24,327 bases of DNA. It comes from Pseudomonadota bacterium (lineage in GTDB: Bacteria > Bdellovibrionota_C > UBA2361 > OMIW01). The notes under the pieces were generated by a model. The model was not told where the DNA came from and searched no databases. It saw only the letters and a list, made by a program, of their open reading frames with translations. Every line of letters begins with the position of its first letter. Positions within the stretch are counted from its first letter, which is position 1. A program made the translations under genes and the position numbers. The stretch lies in NCBI GenBank assembly GCA_900299205.1, contig OMIW01000049.1, forward strand, positions 1-24,327, read 5' to 3'. Below, piece by piece: positions 1 to 8,254 of this stretch.

Positions 1-90
1 CCCCCTGATTGACCGCCCCCCCGGAACTCGGTACGGTACCGCCCTGAGAACACTAAAATCACCGCTGTTTGCAACCAGCTGGAGTCCGCC

Positions 91-1083
91 ATGACAACAT
101 CTCCATCGTTACCTCGAATCATTGCCCTATTCCCCGGTCAAGGATCACAACGGGTTGGCATGGGGAAAGAGCTTGCTGATGCCTCGCCGATCGCCCGTGA
201 CCTTTTCCGTCGAGCCGATGATGCGCTTGAGTTTTCGCTCTCGACCCTCTGTTTTGAGGGACCATCTGAAGAGCTAACCCGGACGGAGTATGCGCAGCCC
301 GCGATCCTCACCGTCAGCACCATCTGCTTCGAGATGCTTCGCGGTCAGGTAGCATTCGACCTCGTTGCTGCCGCGGGGCACAGCCTCGGTGAATATTCCG
401 CTCTCGTGGCGACGGGTGCCCTCGATTTTGAAGATGCCGTCCGTATTGTTCACCGTCGCGGCACTTACATGCAGAGCGCCGTTCCCGCCGGCATCGGCAA
501 GATGGCCGCCATCCTCGGCAAAGAGCTCTCCGCCATAGAGGAGGCAAGGGCGCGGGTCACCTGCGGGGTCATTGAGGTCGCCAACGACAACTCTCCGGGC
601 CAGATCGTCGTATCAGGAGATGCCGCTGCGGTCGATGAACTGCTTCAGCTTATGGCGCCGGTAAAATCAGTTGAGCTACCTGTCAGCGCCCCGTTCCATT
701 GCTCCCTGATGCAACCAGCAGCAGAACAACTTCGAGCCGATATTGAGAAACTTTCGCTCCGCGACCCAGCATCCCCGATTATCGCAAATGTCACCGCCGA
801 ACCCACCCAATCGGCGGTCCAAATAAAAGAGCTCCTCTACCGCCAGGTATGCGGGACCGTCCGATGGGTTGAGTCGATGCAGCGAGCACGCGCTCTCATT
901 GATAACGAGATGGGGCCCGACACCAGCTGGATTGAATTTGGCTTCGGAACCACCCTCGCCGGACTTATGAAGCGGATCGACTCGACGATTAAGCCGTTAG
1001 GTACCCAGACAATCGCCGATATCACTGCGGTCACTACTCGCCTCTCTGCGGAGGGGGTGAGCGCGACGGCTCCCGCCGCATAA
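91..1083 (+). CDS. fabD: Malonyl-CoA:ACP transacylase
   Basis: This enzyme moves malonyl from CoA to acyl carrier protein, supplying the extender unit for type II fatty acid synthesis in the cytoplasm. The 330-residue length fits FabD. Visible motifs, in order, are GQGSQ (16-20), the nucleophile elbow GHSLGEY with Ser98, the HRRG segment (about 121-124) carrying the carboxylate-binding Arg, NDNSPGQ (165-171), and SAPFHC with catalytic His203. The ATG is preceded by GGAG six bases upstream. Only 90 bases lie upstream in the window, so the usual fab neighbours (plsX, fabH) cannot be checked. The next gene on the same strand is phosphofructokinase, not fabG or acpP, so any fab cluster does not continue downstream. 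Confidence 0.97.
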   Translation: MTTSPSLPRIIALFPGQGSQRVGMGKELADASPIARDLFRRADDALEFSLSTLCFEGPSEELTRTEYAQPAILTVSTICFEMLRGQVAFDLVAAAGHSLGEYSALVATGALDFEDAVRIVHRRGTYMQSAVPAGIGKMAAILGKELSAIEEARARVTCGVIEVANDNSPGQIVVSGDAAAVDELLQLMAPVKSVELPVSAPFHCSLMQPAAEQLRADIEKLSLRDPASPIIANVTAEPTQSAVQIKELLYRQVCGTVRWVESMQRARALIDNEMGPDTSWIEFGFGTTLAGLMKRIDSTIKPLGTQTIADITAVTTRLSAEGVSATAPAA

Positions 1084-1193
1084 CCGGGGGAAGACGACAA
1101 TCGCGACTTTATATGATATCATTCTGAGGTTTATAACCCGAGGAGATGGGCACTCGAAAAGATTAAGCCCGTCGCTTATGCGTTGTGCTCTTG

Positions 1194-1230
1194 GGCTGAC
1201 TTTCAGCCTCTCGGAACGGTGACGTTCCGA
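1194..1230 (+). promoter_or_regulatory. Structured 5' leader of the phosphofructokinase gene
   Basis: Two hairpins lie side by side just upstream of the phosphofructokinase start. The first has a 5-bp stem GGCTG/CAGCC (1194-1198 with 1204-1208) and a 5-base loop. The second is a perfect 8-bp stem TCGGAACG/CGTTCCGA (1211-1218 with 1223-1230) closed by GTGA, a GNRA-type tetraloop. The GGGCT at 1193-1197 could instead pair with AGCCC at 1166-1170, which excludes the first hairpin. The second hairpin ends 26 bases before the GTG start. I recognise no known riboswitch class. It may act on translation or simply stabilise the message. Confidence 0.4.
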
Positions 1231-1256
1231 CTTAGTCCACTTGGAAGAACAGGACC

Positions 1257-2603
1257 GTGGTCGCTTATACAGACTTCTCCCCTCACCCCGATTTTTCGAT
1301 CGAGACCCTCGGTCCCTCATATATCGAATCCCCTCTCGTTGCGTACCGGGATCAACAGGGGCGTGCGGTCCCCTTCGTGCAGGATACGGATAGAATCCTC
1401 GTGAGTCATCACCTGGCCGAGGTTCGGAGAACGATTGAGCACCACGGTACCCTTCCCTCGATGGAGCTTGCAGGCCCCCGTCGTCATATCTTCTTTGAAC
1501 CGTCGATAACCACCATCGGGGTCCTTACTTGTGGCGGGCTGTGCCCGGGCCTCAATAACGTCATCCGCAGCATTGTGATGGCAGCCACGCATCACTATAA
1601 AATAAGTCGCATATACGGGTTTCAGTATGGCTTCTCAGGGCTCGTCGATGATGACCTCAGAATGCGCCTAACCCCCGATATCGTATCCGAAATACACCTC
1701 CGTGGAGGGTCCATCCTTGCCTCTTCGCGTGGCCAACAAGATCCCGGTCGCATGGTCGATCAACTCGAAAACCTCGGAATCAACATCCTCTTCGTTATCG
1801 GTGGGGATGGCTCGATGCGAGGAGCTCTCTCGCTCATCGCTGAGATTAAGCGACGGGGCCTCAAGATTTCGATTGTCGGTATACCCAAAACGATAGACAA
1901 CGATCTTCGGTACATCGATCTGAGCTTCGGTTATACCTCAGCGTATAGCAAAGCGGTTGAAGCGATAGAGTGCGCGCACAGAGAGGCGCAAGGAGCTGCA
2001 AACGGCATCGGGCTCGTCAAGCTTATGGGTCGCCACTCAGGTTTTATCACCTGCGCTGCCACCCTCGCCGCGGGGTGCGTTAACTACTCCCTTATCCCCG
2101 AGGTTCCCTTCAAACTCGAAGGGGAGCGAGGGCTCCTGCAGACATTAAAAAAACGGCTCCTCACCAGGAACCACGCCGTCATCGTCGTTGCCGAAGGAGC
2201 AGGTCAGGAACTCGTCGAGGGAGCCGATGGTGTGCATACCGGGGATACCGATGCCTCGGGTAATCGCAAACTTCTCGACATCGGCACCCACCTTGCCAAT
2301 CAGATCAAAGATTATTTCAAGTCTGAAAAGACCGAGATAAATCTCAAATATATAGACCCGTCCTATATTATCCGGAGCATCCCGGCCTGCCCGGCAGATG
2401 CAATCTTTTGCTCGAATCTCGGTCTCAATGCGGTGCACGCTGCCATGAGTGGAAAAACGAGTCTTCTTATCGGCCAGTGGCAAAACCGGCTCGTCCACAT
2501 TCCGATATATCAAGCGATTGCTGAGCGCAACTGTGTTGATACCACTGGTGCGCTCTGGTTGAGCGTCCTTGAGTCAACCGGCCAACCCCTCGCATTTCAA
2601 TAA
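1257..2603 (+). CDS. ATP-dependent 6-phosphofructokinase, plant-like group III
   Basis: It phosphorylates fructose 6-phosphate to fructose 1,6-bisphosphate in glycolysis. The 448-residue protein has the nucleotide-binding TCGGLCPGLN (91-100), GGDG (182-185), PKTIDND (210-216, catalytic Asp214) and MGRHSG (257-262). The Gly after GGD is the residue linked to ATP use (PPi enzymes have Asp there), while Lys211 is shared with PPi enzymes. This Gly/Lys pairing is the one known from plant, trypanosome and spirochaete group III ATP-PFKs, so ATP is the likelier donor, by family inference. The start is GTG, with a short AGGA just upstream and no better in-frame ATG. The first 80 residues form the N-terminal extension usual for this group. 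Confidence 0.92.
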   Translation: MVAYTDFSPHPDFSIETLGPSYIESPLVAYRDQQGRAVPFVQDTDRILVSHHLAEVRRTIEHHGTLPSMELAGPRRHIFFEPSITTIGVLTCGGLCPGLNNVIRSIVMAATHHYKISRIYGFQYGFSGLVDDDLRMRLTPDIVSEIHLRGGSILASSRGQQDPGRMVDQLENLGINILFVIGGDGSMRGALSLIAEIKRRGLKISIVGIPKTIDNDLRYIDLSFGYTSAYSKAVEAIECAHREAQGAANGIGLVKLMGRHSGFITCAATLAAGCVNYSLIPEVPFKLEGERGLLQTLKKRLLTRNHAVIVVAEGAGQELVEGADGVHTGDTDASGNRKLLDIGTHLANQIKDYFKSEKTEINLKYIDPSYIIRSIPACPADAIFCSNLGLNAVHAAMSGKTSLLIGQWQNRLVHIPIYQAIAERNCVDTTGALWLSVLESTGQPLAFQ

Positions 2604-2608
2604 CCGTT

Positions 2609-2624
2609 AGGGCCGACCCGCCCT
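2609..2624 (+). terminator. Possible terminator between convergent PFK and phytochrome genes
   Basis: A 5-bp stem AGGGC/GCCCT with a 6-base loop lies six bases after the phosphofructokinase stop codon. The T-rich stretch after it starts only about 15 bases later (2636-2643), so it is a weak candidate. Confidence 0.28.
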
Positions 2625-2666
2625 GTTGTTCTCATAATTTTTCTTCCCACCGAAATCGGGCTACCC

Positions 2667-4196
2667 CTACCACGTTGCGCTTGGAATCGAGAAGCGACGA
2701 ACAAAAGCCGCGCGCCATACCACCCCTTTGTGTCGGTCGAATTCGGTCCATGGAGCGCTGTGCCCGCGTCGCTCCTCGACCCATCGACTAAAGGAATGTC
2801 TCGGCCGCAACAATCCATCTTCGGGACCGATTCCTCCCCAAGCATCGGGTTTTCCTGCCCACGCGATCTGTCCGGTAACCTCTGGGCGAAACCAGGCACA
2901 AACGCCCCCGCCCACCACCACCGCAAGCATCCCAGCGGCAGATGATGGGACCTCCATCCCCAAAAACCGACTGAGGTCATCGACCGCGATCACTCCATCC
3001 GCCGACCGATCCGCCAACGCAATATCACGGACCGCCATTAACGCCATCTCATCAGGAACTGCACCGATTGACCGCCAATCGGTCCCATCAAAAAAAGCAA
3101 AACCTTCGCCATCGCACCACGACATGAGCCGCGACTTGAGATCATCATCAGAGCGCAGCGCATCAAAATCCAAGATCTTTCCCAACGCGCGATCGAGGAG
3201 ATGAGCCGAATTATGGATAACTTCCATCCGAATGGCAGCATCAAAACCCAGAAGCTGCGACGATATTAATCCCGCGAGCTCAATCCCAATCTGCCGAACA
3301 TGGTGCGGTAAAACCCGTGGACTACGGTGATGACAAGCGATCAATCCCCAAAGATCACTCCCCCGCTGGATAGGAAATGATACCGAAGCACTAACCCCCA
3401 TATTACGCAGATAGACGCGGTGAGTCTCCGCAACACTTCGGGCAGGACTTGCTGAGAGATCGAACTGCACGCCGCCCCCGCCCTCCTGAGCAATCACCGG
3501 AACCGGATCTGCAAAACTATCGCCAATTGAGCGGACGCGGGAACTTCGATACATTGCCCGAGCTGACGATGGGAGATCAGATGCTGGAAACCTGAGGTGG
3601 AGATACCGTTCCGGGAACCCTAAACACTCCTCCGCGACCACCTCACCCGACCAATCGGGGAGAAAGCGATAGAGGAGGACTCGATCAAACTGCGTAATAT
3701 CAGCAAAGGCACGCACTGCTTCTCGCCACAGATTGGTGGCATCGCTTGATTCAACTATCGCCGCCTGGTGCCGTGCCACCACTCCCGGGGCAACCCTCGC
3801 GTCCTCACTCAGCTCAATCGTGAGGAGCAGCCAGCCCGCGGGTGTATCCTCATCAAGCGAAACTGATAGCCAGCGCCCCCGGAAAAAGGTGTCCACCCGC
3901 CGAGAACTCCCAGTGCTATCTTGGTATCCCCCATCGCCGAGCGCGCCAAAAAGTTCGTTCAACCCCAAAACCTCACTCGCCGCGCACCCACACCGACTTG
4001 GTGAAAGCTCCTCGATGAACCGGTCAACCTGAGCTGACACCGCCATCACCCGGCGGTCATCGGCGGAAATAACAATCACCGCCCCATGAGGCTGAACGGA
4101 GCCAATACGACGAAGGTCAATCTGGTTGCACCGATCGACAAGTTCGGACGAGAACTGATCGTGGGCAGAATTAACCGTTTGGGAAGTAACGCTCAC
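2667..4196 (-). CDS. Bacteriophytochrome photosensory core (PAS-GAF-PHY) without output domain
   Basis: This is a red/far-red photoreceptor core that should bind biliverdin. Cys23 sits just before IGSVQPHG (31-38), at the biliverdin attachment position of bacteriophytochromes. The GAF domain carries PASDLP (204-209, Asp207), a pocket His at 259, LRNMGV (263-268) and LIACHH (285-290). The PHY domain has WFRPE (435-439) and the tongue motif PRHSF (465-469), followed by SxPW. The protein ends about 30 residues after the tongue, where a signalling helix and HisKA domain would normally start, and only 63 bases separate its stop from the convergent PFK gene. The start is GTG, with AGGAG only two bases upstream, so initiation a little downstream is possible. 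No heme oxygenase is in the window. It may signal through an unlinked partner. Confidence 0.93.
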   Translation of the reverse strand: MSVTSQTVNSAHDQFSSELVDRCNQIDLRRIGSVQPHGAVIVISADDRRVMAVSAQVDRFIEELSPSRCGCAASEVLGLNELFGALGDGGYQDSTGSSRRVDTFFRGRWLSVSLDEDTPAGWLLLTIELSEDARVAPGVVARHQAAIVESSDATNLWREAVRAFADITQFDRVLLYRFLPDWSGEVVAEECLGFPERYLHLRFPASDLPSSARAMYRSSRVRSIGDSFADPVPVIAQEGGGGVQFDLSASPARSVAETHRVYLRNMGVSASVSFPIQRGSDLWGLIACHHRSPRVLPHHVRQIGIELAGLISSQLLGFDAAIRMEVIHNSAHLLDRALGKILDFDALRSDDDLKSRLMSWCDGEGFAFFDGTDWRSIGAVPDEMALMAVRDIALADRSADGVIAVDDLSRFLGMEVPSSAAGMLAVVVGGGVCAWFRPEVTGQIAWAGKPDAWGGIGPEDGLLRPRHSFSRWVEERRGHSAPWTEFDRHKGVVWRAAFVRRFSIPSATW

Positions 4197-4311
4197 TGCT
4201 CCTGTCGCTCTTTGAAGAGCCCCTCAACAATTAAGTATCTAATCAGCCCAGCCCTTTATAAGAGGGTTCTTCGAAAGACAGCAGGAGCATAAAAAGCTGT
4301 GGATATCGGAA

Positions 4312-4346
4312 CTTGGGGGTTAATAGTAACCCATTATTACCCCAAG
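4312..4346 (-). terminator. Hairpin in the htpX-phytochrome gap, terminator-like
   Basis: A 7-bp outer stem CTTGGGG/CCCCAAG (4312-4318 with 4340-4346) surrounds a second, partly competing 6-bp hairpin GGGTTA/TAACCC (4317-4322 with 4327-4332, loop ATAG). It begins about 20 bases past the htpX stop on that gene's strand. No T tract follows directly on the minus strand, and a T5 run appears only some 20 bases later. It may separate htpX transcription from the phytochrome gene. Confidence 0.33.
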
Positions 4347-4368
4347 CCACGGATACCCTAAACAGAGG

Positions 4369-5292
4369 TTATAGAGCTCCTCGCTCCAAAGCCGCTATCC
4401 GATCAGCCAGCGGAGGGTGCGTTCTAAACAGCGAGATGAAGCCAGACCAGCTGGAGCCGGAACCGGAAGCAATCTTCATCGCCGCGAGCGCAGGTTGAGC
4501 CCCGACCGACTCCTCTTCAGCGGAACCCTCGTAAACCCGGCCCAGCCGCCGCAAAGCCGCTACCATCTTACTCCTTGAACCACAGAGTTTCGCGCAACTT
4601 GCATCGGCCCGAAACTCCCTCTGGCGCGAGAACCAGCAGACGACGATGCTGCCAAGTAGCGTCAGGAAGATATCCGCGATGAAGGAGACCAACGAGTAAA
4701 CGAAAGGACTAAAGCTCCCCTCTTCATCTCGGGAGCTAACCGCTTGAGCGACGACGTAAGCGATGATGCGCGCCAGAAATATCGAAAAGGCGTTTACTAC
4801 CCCTTGAATAAGGGTGAGGGTAACCATGTCACCATTTTGGATGTGCGCTATTTCGTGCCCAATGACCCCCTCAATCTCATCTCGACTCATTTGTCGCAAC
4901 ATTCCCGCAGAAACCGCAACGAGCGACCGAGACTTCGTCGGACCGGTCGCAAAGGCATTGACCTCACTTCCCGGATACACGCCGACCTCGGGCATCGCGG
5001 GAAGCTTTGCCCGCTGAGCGTACTCATGGACCATCTGAACAAGCCAAGACAAGTCTCCGGCCCGCTGAGGATCAATGACTACCACCCCTTGCATCCACTT
5101 CGCCATCGTGCGCGACAGCGCGAGCGAAACGAATGAGCCCACGAAGCCCCATACAAGCGCAAAAGCTGCGAGGGCCCCGAGGTCGATACCCGAACGGGTC
5201 AGGTACGGACGAATACCGAGCAGGTTGATGACCAAAGAAATGGTTACCATCACCAAGATATTGGTGAGAATGAGGAGGAAAAACCGCTTCAT
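4369..5292 (-). CDS. htpX: HtpX, membrane zinc metalloprotease (M48)
   Basis: HtpX is an inner-membrane protease that helps degrade misfolded membrane proteins. The 307-residue protein has two N-terminal membrane segments (about 3-26 and 36-60), the zinc motif HEIAH (146-150), two further membrane segments (about 160-185 and 197-222), and Glu226 in REFRAD as the third ligand. THPPLADRI (291-299) near the C-terminus is typical of HtpX. Start ATG with GAGAG about eight bases upstream. A good sigma70-like promoter lies 74 bases upstream. It is divergent from the membrane gene pair at 5502-8020. Confidence 0.96.
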   Translation of the reverse strand: MKRFFLLILTNILVMVTISLVINLLGIRPYLTRSGIDLGALAAFALVWGFVGSFVSLALSRTMAKWMQGVVVIDPQRAGDLSWLVQMVHEYAQRAKLPAMPEVGVYPGSEVNAFATGPTKSRSLVAVSAGMLRQMSRDEIEGVIGHEIAHIQNGDMVTLTLIQGVVNAFSIFLARIIAYVVAQAVSSRDEEGSFSPFVYSLVSFIADIFLTLLGSIVVCWFSRQREFRADASCAKLCGSRSKMVAALRRLGRVYEGSAEEESVGAQPALAAMKIASGSGSSWSGFISLFRTHPPLADRIAALERGAL

Positions 5293-5365
5293 TTAAATCT
5301 CTCTCGGGAAAATAGGACGCAGACAGGCTCGCCAACCGTGGCGAATGTTTGTACCAGGTTTGATA

Positions 5366-5395
5366 ATTATATCGCGAGAAGGATTCAAGGGACAA
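5366..5395 (-). promoter_or_regulatory. Sigma70-like promoter for htpX
   Basis: On the minus strand, TTGTCC (5390-5395) is followed after 18 bases by a perfect TATAAT (5366-5371). Transcription would start near 5359 and leave a leader of roughly 65 bases before the htpX ATG. Confidence 0.6.
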
Positions 5396-5448
5396 CAGAG
5401 ATGAATGCCCGATTTCGTAACACATCTTTAGAGGGAGAGGTCATTGGC

Positions 5449-5505
5449 ATGGCGAGGAAAGACCTTGTCCGGGTGGGGAAACGTCCGGATCCTCCTCCCT
5501 GTTGA
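5449..5505 (+). CDS. Possible 18-codon leader ORF overlapping the next start
   Basis: An ATG at 5449 follows a good purine-rich site (GGGAGAGG, 5433-5440) with eight bases of spacing. It opens a frame of 18 codons, rich in Lys and Arg at the start, and its TGA stop (5503-5505) overlaps the TTG (5502) that begins the downstream membrane protein. The downstream TTG has no Shine-Dalgarno of its own, so translational coupling is plausible. Equally, these codons could be the true N-terminus of the downstream protein, with a single-base indel in the C-rich stretch 5491-5500. Confidence 0.35.
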   Translation: MARKDLVRVGKRPDPPPC

Positions 5506-6290
5506 CCGCATCCAAAATTGGCACTTCCCCTCTCCCTACCGAGGTCCCTATCAACACATCTCGACCCCACCTCATTGTCGCCATCACCCTATTCTCCGCC
5601 TCACTGGGCCTTGGCTATCAGGCGTGGGGGGTGGTTTCTGCCGATTATCGGGAACGGGTCATCGTTTCAGGAGTGCTCTCGACCGCCCCTCGCCCTTTCC
5701 GGATCATGAGTGGTGATGAGTGCGTCGGAGTGGTTACAACGTCCTCGACTGAGGACACTGAGAATACGCACACGCGCCGATTTTTAGGGGGTGGCAGTGT
5801 ACGGGCACGGTTTCAGGGACGGGACATTGCCCTCGGAGGCTCGTATCAGCTCGTCACGAACTCCGTGAATCAGGTCATCGCTATCCAGGCGAACGGCGCG
5901 ACCCTCGGATTTATGGTGAGCGCAACAGCGATTAGCTCCGATGAGCAGCGAGGATACCGTAGCTCTATTGCCGTCTCGAGGGATGGCAAGCCTCTCTTTG
6001 CCCACACACTCCCACTCCCGGGCCCCCTGACGGTAAGCCACCGTCGCGGGGGATACTTCGATCTCATTGCTCCTTTCCGCTCTTTTTCACGCGAGCAATT
6101 ATCCCCTCTCTCACTCGTCCAAGGAGTCGCTCCCCCACGTGTGGAGGAGGGAACTTGTCATCCAACGGGTGCAATCGACCTTGACAATATCGTGCGAAAG
6201 ATTGTCCCTACCTCTGATGCATCCTCCCTCGGAGCGCTCAGGCTCCCGAATCTTGCAGACGTCACGAGATTACTCAAGGTGCCGTCATGA
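5502..6290 (+). CDS. Membrane-anchored protein of unknown function, partner of the permease
   Basis: I do not recognise the family. The 262-residue protein has one hydrophobic segment near the N-terminus (about 23-44), then a non-membrane remainder with Gly/Ser/Val-rich, beta-like sequence. This suggests a single-pass protein with its main domain outside the cytoplasm. The C-terminal part has only scattered cysteines (near 75 and 222). The first in-frame start is TTG at 5502; the frame is open upstream only to 5421, with no ATG or GTG. The stop overlaps the next start (ATGA at 6287-6290), so the two genes are almost certainly co-translated. It could be an accessory subunit of the permease, which is inference from position only. 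Confidence 0.7.
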   Translation: MTASKIGTSPLPTEVPINTSRPHLIVAITLFSASLGLGYQAWGVVSADYRERVIVSGVLSTAPRPFRIMSGDECVGVVTTSSTEDTENTHTRRFLGGGSVRARFQGRDIALGGSYQLVTNSVNQVIAIQANGATLGFMVSATAISSDEQRGYRSSIAVSRDGKPLFAHTLPLPGPLTVSHRRGGYFDLIAPFRSFSREQLSPLSLVQGVAPPRVEEGTCHPTGAIDLDNIVRKIVPTSDASSLGALRLPNLADVTRLLKVPS

Positions 6291-8020
6291 ACTCACCGCT
6301 GACATCAAGAACAACAAAATCCACTTCCCACCCCTTCATTCTTCTGTATCCCTCATGGTGTCGTTTCCGATCAATCGTTTCTGCTCGGGGCACGACCCGT
6401 AACGACCGGATGCGAGCCACGATTTTGAGTGCCAGCTTCCTCATTCTCGCTGCCTCAGTTTTTCGGGGAGCGTGGTGGATTGTTGCTGAGATGAGCAAAT
6501 CTGCACTCCTCTCCTCGCTCCTCCCCGATGTGATATTCGACCTTTTTCTCCTCTCGATGGTCACCATCGGATGCATATCAAATCTGGCATCATCGCTCGG
6601 CATCCTCTTTTTCGCCGATGACCTCGAGCTGATCCTTGCGTCCCCGATAACAGCCACTCGCTTTTTTATTGGCCGACTGGGGCGGGTATGGCTCCACTGC
6701 TCATGGATGCCCCTTATCTTTTGTGTACCCGTCATCGCAGCGCTCGGTCTCTATTCTCACGCCCCTCCCCTGTTTTACCTCGCTGCGCTCGTTCTCATCC
6801 CCGCAACCCTTCTGATTCCCACCCTCATCGCATCGCTTATTGCCATTCCGATCGCTCTCATCCTCCCCCGATTTGCTCTTAAGGGAACCAAGATCCTCCT
6901 TGGCGGGTGCGGAGCAGTGCTCCTCTTTCTCGGGTTCCTCATCCTTCCCTCCCTCTTCAACGAGGCGACATCAACAGAACGGGTCATGAGGCTCTTTTAT
7001 TACATCACCCTACCTGACGCCCGGTTCTTGCCGATCCGGTGGGTGAGCGCCGTGTTATCAGGTCTATCCGTGGGCTCCCACCAACCTCTCGGCGCATACC
7101 TTGTCCTTTTCGCTGCACTCCTCACCGCCGGTGGGTCCCTCTCATTTCTCGTCTATGCCATCGCATACCCTCGGGCCTATGCTCTCACAAAGACCGCATC
7201 AAACGTCTCGGAAGCAACATTCTCTCTCGTCCGAATTGTCGAACGGCTAGCACCCCGCGCATCCCCGCAGTCGCGCGCGATCATCACCGCCGAGATCGCC
7301 TCGATTATCCGCGAGTGGAGCTCACTTTTTGAAATTGCTCTTCTTGTTGTCCTCGGCTCTGCGTACCTGAGCAATATCAGGTTATTTGGCGCGGCGACCT
7401 CGCTGGCAGGACCAGAGGAGATGCGAATGACCCGCATACTTTTTGCCCTTAATTTTGGACTCGGGAGTTTCTTCGGACTTGCATGCGCATCGCGACTGAT
7501 TTTTCCAAGCATCTCGCGAGACGGACGATCCGCGTGGCTCCTTTACACGAGCCCCGTCACCATCGAAGAGATAGTAAGAACAAAGGCCCGACTCTGGTCA
7601 CTGGTTCTCGGCACTCTGATCAGCACCTTCCTCACTTTAAGCACATACCTGACCACCGGATCGCTTCAGGTCTCGTTCGTTACTGCGCTTTTTGGGATAG
7701 TGCTTGCCCACGGCATAGCTGGTATCGCTGTCGGATTCGGCGGAGAGTATGCCACTTTCACCTGGGAGCACCTCTCGCAGCTCGCGGGAAGTCTCGGAAG
7801 TTTTCTCTGTATGATAACGGGAGCCGCCTACACTGCGTGCTGTCTCGGTCTTGTCGTCGGAACTCTTCTTGTATCACCGAGACTTGCTGGCTTGCTGGGC
7901 TCCTGGTCGGCCATCCTTCTGCCAGCTATTGCTCTTGGCATCATGTGGCTCTTCAGTCGAAGCTTGTCTCAGTATCTTCTAAAACGCGCGTGCCGATGTC
8001 TCGCCCGCGACCTAAAATAG
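6287..8020 (+). CDS. Multi-spanning membrane protein, ABC-2-like exporter permease
   Basis: A 577-residue, strongly hydrophobic protein with roughly ten to twelve predicted membrane segments in two groups (about 45-280 and 370-565). In the first half, FFADDLELILASPITATRFF resembles the signature of ABC-2-type permeases, in which an acidic-Leu-Leu-x-SP segment precedes a helix that couples to the ATPase. A related segment, LLYTSPVTIEEIVRTK, appears in the second half and suggests an internal duplication. No ATP-binding subunit is encoded in the window, so it would have to be supplied from elsewhere. The start overlaps the upstream stop (ATGA). Substrate unknown. The first 40 residues are poorly hydrophobic, so a later start is possible. 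Confidence 0.7.
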   Translation: MNSPLTSRTTKSTSHPFILLYPSWCRFRSIVSARGTTRNDRMRATILSASFLILAASVFRGAWWIVAEMSKSALLSSLLPDVIFDLFLLSMVTIGCISNLASSLGILFFADDLELILASPITATRFFIGRLGRVWLHCSWMPLIFCVPVIAALGLYSHAPPLFYLAALVLIPATLLIPTLIASLIAIPIALILPRFALKGTKILLGGCGAVLLFLGFLILPSLFNEATSTERVMRLFYYITLPDARFLPIRWVSAVLSGLSVGSHQPLGAYLVLFAALLTAGGSLSFLVYAIAYPRAYALTKTASNVSEATFSLVRIVERLAPRASPQSRAIITAEIASIIREWSSLFEIALLVVLGSAYLSNIRLFGAATSLAGPEEMRMTRILFALNFGLGSFFGLACASRLIFPSISRDGRSAWLLYTSPVTIEEIVRTKARLWSLVLGTLISTFLTLSTYLTTGSLQVSFVTALFGIVLAHGIAGIAVGFGGEYATFTWEHLSQLAGSLGSFLCMITGAAYTACCLGLVVGTLLVSPRLAGLLGSWSAILLPAIALGIMWLFSRSLSQYLLKRACRCLARDLK

Positions 8021-8094
8021 GATCTCAACCTCTAAAAACAACCAGAAAAGGAACATCACACCGATATTCGCTCAACTATCCCCTGCCGAATGAG

Positions 8095-8181
8095 TGGTGC
8101 CCAAGAGAGGACTCGAACCTCCATGGACTTGCGTCCGCCAGCCCCTCAAGCTGGTGTGTCTACCAATTCCACCACCTGGGC
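8095..8181 (-). tRNA. tRNA-Leu (anticodon GAG)
   Basis: The minus strand folds into a class II tRNA. The acceptor stem GCCCAGG pairs with CTTGGGC (one G-T wobble), the anticodon stem CCAGC/GCTGG encloses loop TTGAGGG with anticodon GAG (reads CTC), the variable arm is long, and the T arm contains GGTTCGAGTCC. The CCA end is encoded (plus-strand TGG at 8095-8097). CTC is a common leucine codon in neighbouring genes. It lies 73 bases past the lysA stop on the same strand. Confidence 0.96.
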
Positions 8182-8200
8182 TCATCGACAACTGAGAAAT

Positions 8201-8229
8201 CTTTTACCCCAGAACCGAGCCAAGAGCAA
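8201..8229 (-). promoter_or_regulatory. Likely promoter of tRNA-Leu
   Basis: On the minus strand, TTGCTC (8224-8229) and TAAAAG (8201-8206) are 17 bases apart. The mature tRNA 5' end lies 20 bases beyond the -10 box, leaving a leader of about 12 bases. The tRNA can therefore be transcribed independently of lysA. Confidence 0.5.
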
Positions 8230-8254
8230 GGGCTGGGCTAAGATTTCAGAGTGG

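Noticed and set aside
2728-3204. Open frame on the plus strand inside the phytochrome gene
   Set aside because: Opposite strand of the PHY domain, Ser/Pro-rich, with no recognisable motif.
6274-6735. Arg-rich open frame on the minus strand
   Set aside because: Antisense to the coupled permease gene; composition is typical of a shadow frame.
8095-8181. tRNA-Leu as an attachment site for a mobile element
   Set aside because: No integrase, no repeated tRNA 3' end and no foreign-looking genes nearby.
7483-8241. Plus-strand open frame running over the end of the permease and across the tRNA
   Set aside because: Overlaps the permease in another frame and reads through the tRNA-Leu gene; no domain.
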